64,000 bases of DNA from Sweltsa coloradensis (taxonomy: Eukaryota > Arthropoda > Insecta > Plecoptera > Chloroperlidae), in contig JAMZAV010001300.1 of the NCBI GenBank assembly GCA_024449915.1, forward strand, positions 62,001 through 126,000. Direction: 5' to 3'. Both the position numbers and the translations under genes were made by a program. A model generated the notes under the pieces. The model searched no databases. It was not told the origin of the DNA and worked only from the letters and a program-made list of their open reading frames with translations. Positions 24,001 to 36,000 of the stretch are shown one piece after another. Numbering within the stretch: position 1 is the stretch's first letter; each line of letters starts with the position of its first letter.

Positions 24001-27000
24001 AGTAACATGATTTACGTAATTTCTCTTTCTTTAAACTATACCAATGCTAAAATGCAGCTTTTAACTATTTAAAAAAAAAAATAAAAATTTTATGTTTTAT
24101 TACAAATACAATAAATTTAAATCCCATCGTGGTGTACCCACCAACATATTTAAAATAAACAACCACATCTAAAGCTAGCAGCTATAGTGATTATTTTTAT
24201 TGTTTTTTTTGTTAACCCCGTGGATCAATTTGGTTTAAAATGCTTTTTAATTTGGTTTTTTAAGATTTTTGTATGTTTTAAATTTTAAAAAAAATAATTT
24301 AAAAAATTTTAATTAATTAGAACAATTTATATTTTAAAACCAAAATTTTAAGTTGTTTTTTTATTTAAAAAAATTGTTTTTTTTTTGTTTTCCTTTACCC
24401 CGGGGAAATTAATTTTTCGGTTAAACCCACCCAAATTTTTAAGGGGCTAAAGTTAAATATAAACTCTTTTATAAAAAATATTTAAAATTATTTAGACCCC
24501 GCCTTGGTACGGGGGGGTTTTCCAAGGCTTTTCGCAAATTTAATATTTTTTACTTTTACGGGGATTTGGGCCCCCTGGTGGTAAACCCCCAAAAAAGCGG
24601 GAAAAAAGTAAATAAAATCAATAATAAAGTACCTAAAAACCCCCCCGACCTTTGGCCTTGTAGGGAATTTAGGGAAACCCTTTTTTTGATAAATAAATTT
24701 TTTTTTTACGGGGGGTACTTGTCTCCCGGTGGGGGACACCCACCCAAACCCCACTTACAAAAATAAAATCAATAATTAAAATACCTAAAAAACCCCCCCA
24801 ACCTTCCGCCCGGTAGGGAGGTTTTAAAACCCCTTTTTAAAAAATGAATTTTTTTTTTAAAGTGTATTCGGGCACCCCCGGGGGGTACACCCACCAAAAC
24901 CTTTTCGAATAACAAGCAGAAATCAAAAGTCGATATATAGAAGTACCTTAAACCACCCTTAGACCTTCGGCCTAGGTGTGTGGCAGGTTTAGGAAAGTCC
25001 ATTTACGATAGAAATTGAAAATTCTTTATTTTTTCGGTAGGTACTTTGGTCATCCTTAGTAGGAACACCCACCCAAACCATGATATCTTGCAAACTAAAC
25101 TCAAATTAAATATATTTAAGGGCGTCAAACCACCCTTAGACCTTCCGCTCTGCGTAGGGGGGAGGATTGTGTAGGCCCCATTACCACCGAATTTTTTATT
25201 TTTTTATTTTTACAGTGGGTACTTTGGTCACCCCTGGTGGGTACACCCACCAAAACCGTGATGGCTAACAAGCGGAAATCAAAAGTCAATATATAAAAGT
25301 ACCTAAAACCCCCCTTAGACCTCCGCCCTGCGTAGGGGGTGGTTTGTGAAGGCCCCATTACCACCGAAAATAATTATTTTTTTAATTTTTACAGTGGGTA
25401 CTTTGGTCACCCCTGGTGGGTACACCCACCAAAACCGTGATGGATTACAAGCGGAAATCGAAAGTCAATATAAGAAAGTACCTAAAACCACCCTTAGACC
25501 TTCCGCCCTGCATAGGGGGAGGTTTGTGAGTGCCCCATTACCACCGAAAATGATTATTTTTTATTTTTACAGTGGGTACTTTGGTCACCCCTGGTGGGTA
25601 CACCCACCAAAACCGTGATGGCTAACAAGCGGAAATCGAAAGTCAATATATAAAAGTACCTTAAACCACCCTCAGACCTTCCGCCCCGGGGGGGGGGAGG
25701 TATACCTACAGTTGCTCAAGTCTATTAGGTTCCTATCTTGCATAAGATATGCATTTATGAAATTTTCCTTCACCCTCATCGCCCCAAATAGTAAAATTAC
25801 GTGAATATAGAAGATAAGCAACAAATCATTCGCTTGTATATTATGTTTACCATATATTGCCCGCGGGCTTGCATCATATAGACGTCATGTGCACCATGTG
25901 AGGCAGTGGGATGTGCATCGTGAAACACAACGCGTTGTTTGCACTTATTGGTTAGTGACGGGTTACAGATAGTCTACGTCACTTAATGATTATGACGTAG
26001 CGTGACGCATAAAGAAGCGCGCGAACAAACCAGTTGTTTGCGTGGGTGTGTATACGACTCTGACGCGTGTATTTTGGACGGAAGCTTATCTGCTCATCGA
26101 CGAAGGAAATAGAATGGGTAAAGCATTAATCAATCGTTATTTCGATTCTTCCACATGGGTTCCTAACACGCGCATGGGGAGCTTTGGGGTACTTAGTTTC
26201 GAGACGTGGAAGAAGAAGATCCAATTTATTTTTTAGGAAAAACATCTACGAGTGTTCACGGAAACTCACGAGGGGTTGTTCACCCTATTCGAGGACGACC
26301 GGTGTAACAAATGAACGACGAGCACCACTACTCTACTTCACTCTGTGTGTGTTCGTGTGGAGGTGTAATCGAATTCTACCACGCGGATTTCCGCGGTTAA
26401 TTACTACCCGTGTTTTGCTGGTCTTCGTGGTTGCTAACTGACCTCGGTTGACCTTCGACCTCTAACTCAGCTGGAAGAGGGGGTGGGCATTGTGGTCGTC
26501 AACCAGGATTATCCTGACGATGGGTGGATGATTGCTTTCTTCTCGCCAATGTCATAGCTGAGGTTTTAAACCACTTCAGAGGATTAGAAGAGAGTGCATT
26601 GCACGATCTGATACGGGAAGATGGAAGGGGTTGATGTGAAAATAGAGTTGAGGGAAGTGGGATGTATTGGCAATTGGTTCAACGCCCCCACAATGTATTG
26701 TCCGGCTTTGAGACAAGAAGACGGAGACGATAATGACGATAACGAAGACGATGACGACGAAGTGTAAGACGAAGGAAAACGGAAGAGATAAAATAGGACT
26801 TACAATCACAAATACTTAAAAACTTATCGCGGGATGTTCATGCACTGTTATCCAACATGGCTGACGACTTCATTATGGCTATTTGTAGTTGACTACAGGA
26901 CGGTGTAAAAAGAACAGACTAGAGTTTGAACAGTGGATGAACAAGGAAGTCTATCGTACCCCAATGCATGGCTTGCACAAGTGAACAAAATATTTTCAAA

Positions 27001-30000
27001 CTCATACCTAGATACCGCCGCCATCATACCAATGATCAGTGGGCTATCGCAGTTCGTATCTGGCCTGTTAATTCTTATCAGTAAACCACGTGACAAACAT
27101 AATATTCCGTTATTCCTGTAACCTCGCCTTATTCGGTCATCAATTTCCTGCAAATCCACGATTATTTCGCTCTCTGGACGCATCTAACGGTTGGCAGCGT
27201 AAATACACACATATCGCAAGATATGTTTCCAGTATACACAGTTCACCCATCAAACGGCCCGCGAGCATCGCTGCCTTTCAAGAAAACCTAAATATAGCGA
27301 CGCGGTTTTTTGTCGTGATGCCGATTTGCATTCCGCTGCACCTCGGCGCCAGAGGACGGCTGCCCCCCCCCCCCCCCCCCGACGGGCGTCGCGTTCAAGA
27401 CACGCAGCTGTGCCCGTCCCGTCCACTAGCGAGATTCGTCACTCAATGGATTTAATTAAACCACACTTCTTTAAGGTGAGACCAAAGTTTATGGTGAGAC
27501 TATATCTGCCTAATTTACGTTTTCTTAAACACGAATTCAACATAGTTACGGATATAATACATCATCTGACATGATCAAAACTATTTTTCATTTATTTTTG
27601 GGTTGACTAATAAACCCACTATGACAAAGTGACTTCAGCTATGTATATTTCGAACACATTCCACATTCGTTTATGATTTTTTATTCTCTGTAGCACGCTC
27701 TTGTCTAAACATCTGTCTAAAGTTTGAATGTCAATACCCTGACAGGCTATGAGTTTTTCTTCCACTTGTTCAAATACTATCTTCGCGCTGGCAGCGGAGA
27801 ATATTCAAAGAATGCAAGATATTTATGACAAACCGTTTCAAAATATCTTTGAGTATGCGTAGCACATAGCCCGCTTTCAATTTGTGAGTGGGAATGTGTT
27901 TCAAATATAACATCATTGAAGCCACTATAATCGCCTATAATAGTTTGGTAATGTCATAAGATCATATTTGATATAGGCCTACTGTTATAGATACGTTTTA
28001 TTTAGTTGTCCTCCTTTCTTAATCCGTGTTTCTAACTGAATATAATAGAAGTTGAATAAACTAGGGAAACGCCAAAGTCGTTGTTAGACGAGTGAGTGAG
28101 CCATGTGTTGAGTACCCGGTAACATTCATTTTCTTCCCCTACCTAAGGCCTCCCTAGCCTATCATAGGCTACAGTGGAGCATTATGGGCTAAACTATGAC
28201 CTAAACTAAAATACCCGATTATTTATACGAATATTATAATCAAACTTAAATGCAAATGTTCCCGCGTACTCAACACATGGCTCACTCACTCGTCTAACAA
28301 CGACTTTGGCGTTTCCCTAGTCGAGTTGGCTAAAGCGCCGTTATAGCCGAAATGTGGGAGACGTGGGTTCAATGGTCGGGAAAGATTTTGTAATTTCTGG
28401 ATTGTATTTTTTAAATTATTTAACATGTTTTGAAATGCATATAACGCAGTGTAGTCCATCATCTGTGACAATACTATGGAAAACATAGCCAGTACAAAAT
28501 ACGTGAAAATATTGCAAGGTTTACTCAATCTACGAGCGGAATTTGGGGGTACCTTGACGTCAAACATTCGATTAACCTTGGACACGGCATTTCACAGCCA
28601 GGTACCTAAATAACAAACAAAAAAATAATATTTCAAAATGAAAACCATTGTCGTTAAAATAATTCCTATACATTTCAACGTACTTTTAGGTTTTTTATTT
28701 CTTGCAGATTTAAATCGCAACGGATTTTGTTCATTTTGTTAACAGTTCTCAGTTACCTGGTCACGGATGTCTGTTTAAAATTTCAGCTTAGTCTATTTAG
28801 CCGTTCGGCCGTATGGGACCGGACAGACAGACATTTAACAAACATTTAACATTGCAACAGAATTAAGCACGACCAAGGCCCGATCGAGTAGCGTTGTAGA
28901 CTACGTTCGCTGCGCTCACTCGTATAATAATTAATTAAATAAATAAATACTCGTAGCTTTTGTTTTAAGAACATTTAAATTATAACGACAAATTCACGCT
29001 AATTCACAAAAAGTCTAAGCCGTCCGCGGTACTGTGGTTCTTCAAGGACGTGGGTTCGAATCCCGCATAAGGCATATGTATGTTTTTGTAATCGTCCTTC
29101 ACCCTAATGTATCGCCAGTCATCGTCTCGAATAGCCTTAGTGCATTACTATGAGACGTTAAGCAACAAAAACCATCACAAAAGTCTAAAATGTATTCTTA
29201 CTTCTCTGGATGTTCAACGAACATCGTCTGCTTTTGAGGCACAATCCTTAGAATGTTTTGTCCTAATTTTATTGTTTCACCCGGCGTTGATCATGGGAGT
29301 GGCAGTATCCCGTGGTTTGAGTTAGAATGGCAGAGAACGTTACAAACACCCAGCCACCCACGTGACACGCAAATACTTTCCGAAGCACAGACAGCACGTT
29401 CAACGCGACCACTGTATTGAGATGAGTTTGCCCTCTGACGCAAGTCGAAACTTTGAGCTTCTGTCCACAATATAATAAACCCACGCAATTACAGGAATTT
29501 CAATACCAATCCCATCCATGGGTTGAGTAAGCTAACTTAATCTGACTCAGCATTGGCTTTATATAATATAGAATGTTTTTATCAGTTCATTGTGTAAACG
29601 GGAAGGCATATTATGGTACCATTTATTATTTATTTATCATTTGTTCATCCATATAATATTTTATATACTAGGAAAACGCTCAGTTGGACGCGTTGATAAG
29701 CGAGCACGTGCTTTATAATTTGTTGATGGTCCAAATTTCAACCTGATCTGAATCTTCGTGCAACCGCTATCATGAGTCAAAAAAGCTCTAGCTTCGTGCG
29801 ACTTTTCGTTGCCATGGTAACGTTACTTTTGTTAAAATGTAATTTCCATCTACACTACTTATCGGATCAAAATAAAATTAACATATTCGTAACCGGACGG
29901 CCATTCTTAATGATTTGGCCACCTCAGATTTTGTCGCCGTTAAGTTAAAAAAAAACTTTCTATTAACTTAAATGTAACTTTGTAACTTTTTGGACGATTT

Positions 30001-33000
30001 TGCCACAAAACTAATGGCATTCAATCTAGTACGAAGCTTGCGGATGGTGAAAATTTCAACTCGATCCGAGCCTCCGTTCGAACGTTATCGCGAGACAAAC
30101 AAACAAACAAACAAAAAAACAAAACAAACAAAAACGTGACTATTTTTTCCGGCAGAGTCAAATGGAAACGCTCGCTTCGCTCGCTTAACAATATGTTTTT
30201 CTGCTCTTCAAATTTACTTGAATGTTGAGACCATTTGTTATTGGTGTATCACTCTCAACACGTTTATGACAACGGGCACACATCAATCTTAGTTTTTAAT
30301 ATTTGATTTTAGTTTTTCTACCACTAATATGTTGTCTATTTACAATTCTTTAAGTTTGTTATACAATTGAATTAACATTAACAAAATAGCTTAAGCTCTT
30401 AACATGTTGTTATTTCAATGCATTTACTTGCATGGGTATACTCACTACACTAATATTTACTACACTCAATTTCCGTAGTTAAAAATTGAGGAAATATATT
30501 GAGCTTTATCGAATTACTTGAAATGAGAAAACGACGATAACTAATTTTGATTGTGCATTTTTTTACTCGTGACATTTAAAGATTTCAATGTCTGATTAAT
30601 CCCATTAAAACGTCGAGGAAATCTATGCTGGCTTTATTCGAGCGCTTGATACAAGTAATGAGGAAAAACAAATTTTATTGTGCTTCTTTTGTATTTTTAT
30701 ACGTGCCACTTAAAATTTCCAATATTTGATTAATCCCGGTTAAAACGTTGAGTAAATCTATGCTAGCTTCATTCAAGCGCTTGAAGCGAGTAATGAGGAA
30801 AATCAAACATTTAGCCATCTGTCGAACTGATAAAACATTTAATCAATTAGCCTAAAGAGTTAGCATCGCGCAACCGCACCCGTGAGTTTACATGATAAAC
30901 ACGCATATATCGGTATAGCCTGGGCTGGTCCACTCTCCGAAGCGTCCGTGAATATCCCCGTCTAATTCCGTTTTACCGATCTCACTTTTCCTCGTGCTGT
31001 TTTCGACCTCCTGCTGAGAACAACGCACGGAACACATTCTTATTGCGATTCGCTTGTTTTTGCCAGGGCTGTGGCCTTTGGACGGCCGGTCAGTCAATCT
31101 AACCGTATAAAAAGAAAACTCGGCGAGTAAACGAACGGAAAATAGAAAATACACAGTTTCGTTGATTTTATGATTACCTAAAAGCGCGAAGTAAAGGGTT
31201 GTGTGTGCCAAGAGATTAGGGAATTCCATGGACTAGTTTGTAATACGTCGGGTCGGATGATAATCCCATTCCCTACGCTCCCCAAGGTTGCAACAGCGTC
31301 CAGGAATCTAGGTCAAACTACAGACAAGTGATGAAATAATGAATGGGAAGATGTCCGTTTTGTCGGAACTATTATCAATCATTTACGGAGGTTTAGAGTG
31401 TAGAGTTTTGATGATGTTAGATTAGTTTACACGTCGAGGCTCATTAATCAACCAACTTTACATAATGAATTTCTTCATATATCCCAAAAACAAGTTTTCA
31501 ATTCACAATATTCCTTTTCAATGTGCAAATTTCAATGTCTGGTTTCCAAAATTTGTAATAAACACCGATACATTGTCCACTTGTCATAAAGTTTGTGCGG
31601 CTTCATTGATTTTATAGTATAACCACCACCTAAAAAAAATAAAAAATAAAAACGTAACACGTTTTTTCCCCGTTATCTTGTACACTAATTTTGGAGTATC
31701 TCTACATTTAAGTCTATTCTGTATAACATTAATTCAAAGTAGAAAGTTTTGTTTAAGAAGTAGTTTGAACCAATTGTTGTAATACATCATGAATACGACT
31801 TTACAATATCAAAATTGACACTTCATATTGATTCTCATTTTCCAATATTGTGCTGCTAAGGTTGGCAATTATGTTGTCTTGGATTCCACGTTTGATCGGA
31901 CGTATCTAATTCTGATGTGTATACATTTGCAAAGCGGGTTTCTTCCAGTTAAACGCATTAAAAAAAACAAATTATAAACTCATGGTAAATGAAAGTGAGC
32001 TAAAATTGGACTGGTGCACGTCAGAATGTAAAACGCGTGGGCCCAACCCTATTTTCATCAGTCTAGCTTGAGTAAGGGTGTACGTTAGACGAAAATACCT
32101 ATAAATATTAAGAATACATCTTATTTTGAGAAGGATGTGCCGAAAATAGATTACATACAGCATGCCGTTAGCTCTGATAGATTGCCTTAGGGCAGAGGAT
32201 TGCATATAATATAACCGGTGAATTTCTCTTGTTTATTCTTCAATTAAAGTGTTCAGACAAGATGTTTTTAACACATTGGTTCCATCTAGCCAAAGTGCAC
32301 CACACAACTAGTGCACAATCCAATCGAGATCAAGTTTATTATTTGATCCGAATTAAACATACATTTTCTCAATGAATCTTTGTATAAATCGTTACGACAA
32401 TGATGAAAGTTCCCTTGTTCGCACTAGTTTGTTGCTAAAGTTCATCGCCAGGAGGCAGCACGCGCATCGATCAAGATCAGTTGTGTAACTTACATTAGTG
32501 TTTGCAGGTGGTCGTCGACATTTTCATTACTTCTTAGACGTTGCTCTATATTGAAAATTAATTAAATAAAATGAAAAATGGAACGTTTTTTTCCGAGAGC
32601 ACCTGAGATATTCGATTTGACCTATTTCGTGTGATTCTCTCAATAGAGCTGTCAATTCCAGGGGGAATCCCTCGTGGTTCTGATCGTCAATCAATCAACG
32701 CTCTGGGAGATACGAGCGCATGGAGTATAACCATGATGCGTGGGTTGTCGGTGTTTACACTCTGCGTGGGCTGTACCCTTATCGAAATATTACCCCGCAT
32801 CGCGTCTGCTATGCTAAATGATTTCAAATCCCTCGATGTAGCCACTTTGTTACGCTTATTGAGTTAGTGTTTGGACGGGATAATTTGTGTACGCGTAACC
32901 CAAATTGCGATTATTTAGCACTCGTATTCATCATTGTAATCAAATAATTATTGAAGTACGACCACAATGTCTCGAAATGTGTTTCAAATAACGATTTCTA

Positions 33001-36000
33001 GGATGTAGGCCATGTGCGTTTACCTTCACCCACGTAGTTTAGAAGGGAAGGAGAGAGTTTACCCCCACCCCTTTGACAGATGATGTATACACAATAACTA
33101 TAAAGTGTACAAAACAAAAGCAGGAAAATAATAAAATACGTGTAATATTTATTATTATCATTTAGTTATGAGATCGATTGTATAACAAATTAAACGTTTT
33201 GCTGTTTATTTTTCAATAAATCAGATAAAAGTAGTGTATTTAAATTTGATTTGTTTATATTGCTGTTCGAAAATGAAAATATTTTTTAATACACCAATAA
33301 GTAGAAAGTTTCTTAAGGTTTATAATTATAAAACATTATCTAAATTGAGTTCAAACAGTGGAGAATGATCAATTTCCAGATTATGTATTTGAAGCATCTT
33401 ATACCGTTAAAAAGTGTATAGTCCCAACATTATTATTTAATGTGGTTATATAATACAAAAACATACCACAATCCCGTACGAACAGCGCAGTTTCGTTTTC
33501 ACTTTTACAAATTATTTTAATGCCACTTAAATATTGTTTAAAACCTAATGTATTTAAAAAATTTGCTACTTTCACACACAGTCGTAGGATAGACATTATA
33601 ACAAATGAACAAAACTCGCCGCCTACGCCAGGATAGAATATCAACCCAGTCAATACAGAAAACTAACACCACGATGAATTAACATTAATTACATTGTGTT
33701 ACGATAATTATATCAGTGATTTAGAATAAAAAGGCCACGACAGGCAGTGCAATTTGCATGTGACAGTGACACACGCGAGCAGTAATTAACATCTCGGTTT
33801 AAAGTGTCGTTTTTCAGAGGGGAAATGTAGGCTACACGTGTCATTGTGTAGTACGTACTGCAACCATTGACTCATTGCTGGGTGCGGTTATTTCTGGGAA
33901 TCTTGGGTAACAACTTAACGACTTTTCGAAACAAGGAGAAAACTATGTAAAATATCAATTATATTCGAAACTTTTCGTGTTAGAAACAACGGTTATTTTT
34001 GGTGATATAAATCAACTAAAGCTATTATAAAACTTAGGTTAATAATATTTTAAAGTTTAGATTCTTTTGTTATTTAGAGCGTGTTATCTTAATTTTGATT
34101 CAAACGTTCTTTTTTTAGTAAAGAGTATTTTAATGTTTATGTCCTTGATAAAACGATGTAAAGTGGAACATACTTTAAGATGGTTGGGGGTCACTGATAA
34201 AAAGGTCAATTGGATATTTAGTTTATATTCTACTATAAACGCTCGATTTGTGGATTTGAATTTAACAGTCTTTAAAGATTTTATAAACTCGGTTTTAAAC
34301 AATCTATTCATTCATTATAAATAAAATAGGGATTACCCTTGTCATTCCAAGTAATCCTCACATTTAGATTTGACCTTTGCCAAATTTAACTCATTCATAT
34401 GAAGAAATCTAGCCTTCGTGTAGTTTGAGATCTGTCACACGTCAGCGCGCACGTTGAAGGCTAGAAGGGTGAATGTCGTCTGATGAATTCCGCTACTTGT
34501 CTATCACTTGCAGGCCACATTCTTTTGTTTATTATTTAGAAGGCGATGAAACTGACATTGAAAGACAAAAATAAAAAGGCAACAAGTAAAAATGTTTTTA
34601 AAAAAAATTAAAAATATTTTTTTTTACGTTTATTTTTTTAAAGTGGGGTTGTCCCGACATAAGACCCATAAGGGCTAAAGAACATATTTAGATGTTTCTT
34701 ACCTGTATTTGATCGGTACTCTCCAATGTATCGCCTAGTCAGGTACCGGACAGTCAGAGCTAAAAGCAAAGAAAACAGGAATGTTAAAGATCTCGCTCAC
34801 ATCTTCATATGGAGTTGCTGTCAATCTCTACTGCGTTTGCGATCTAAAAGCGGAAGTGTTCAAGGGCAATCGAACTGGCGGTGTATATTTACAATCACTA
34901 CCAAAGATTTCATCATTCTTTCGTCAATCAGCTATGCCGTTGATTCAAACATCCGCCATCACTTCCCATCTTTCACTTTCTCCTTTACATCGACGCTTGT
35001 ATTTACAGACACACCTTCAACAAAAACAAAGAAAAAACGTTGATTTAAAGAAGGAAAAAAGCGATTGAAAATATTGATGAAATTTCAAACCGTTACCAAA
35101 GTTAATCGTTCGCCGATTCTTTAAAAAATATTCAAGTTATTTGCTATATCTACCCAAGATATACCCAAGATTTTTTATCCCTAAGGTATACCGTAACAGG
35201 ATCAGAAGAAAGATTCCATCGAGGTCGAAATTCCTACGGGTCTTATGGCCAGGGCCTGGATTATTAGTTCTACGTGCAAAACGGTCGTGCACTTTGGTCT
35301 ACTGAATCCGGTTATTTGTGGTTATAAATCATTTTATTACCAGACTCGAGCCAACGCCAAAGATTGCAATGGAAACCTACGCTAAACTCATAAAACCGCT
35401 ATTGCGCCTCATACCGGCTGATTCTGAACACATCAAACCTCAAATCCAAAACATTTTCCACAAAACGCATTTGTTTATAACTCGATGTAGAAAATCAAAA
35501 TAGTGTATGACTCATTTTTAAAGTAGTGGTTTTCCTCCTAGGTAGTTGTTATGGTTAGAGTCACATATCGGGCACCTCGTGGCCATCTGGCACCGCGTGT
35601 GTATGCGTGTGTTCTTCCGCGATGTCTATTATTGACCCTAGTCAATGCTATTGGAATCTTGCAACTTACTACACCGCTCCTGCTACTTCCGTTGTTCGGT
35701 TGTTACACTTCTGAGAAGGCAATGACGCGTTGTTTGTAAACAAACTGGTCCTTGCATTCACGTTTGTGTCGCGAACATATAAGGATATGTCTTCGTATGG
35801 CACAGTCGTTCAGTTGTGAAAGGGTACTCAAGCGCTTTCAATGGAGTGTGCAAACACTGCGTTCGTGCCGTTGAGTCCGACGACAGTGTTGTTGTTGTTG
35901 TTGTTGTTGTTGTTGTGGTGGTGATTTTACGAGGGCAACCACCCTTAAAGTCCGATGTGAATGAGCTCTATCGTCACGTCACCTGAATTTTAATAAATAC

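Noticed and set aside
24488..25618. Several frames of 66-90 codons rich in Pro, Gly and Lys
   Set aside because: They come from the 177-bp satellite and its homopolymer runs and shift frame between units.
26621..26767. 48-codon plus frame ending in an Asp/Glu-rich tail
   Set aside because: The acidic tail is a GAY-type microsatellite and the rest matches no family I know; too little to call a gene.
30888..31229. 113-codon minus frame in intron 3
   Set aside because: Longest free frame in the intron but without known motif, splice signals or codon bias I could judge.
32631..32867. 78-codon plus frame with good composition
   Set aside because: No recognisable domain; lies in intron 3 on the strand opposite to the GTPase gene, without promoter or splice signals.
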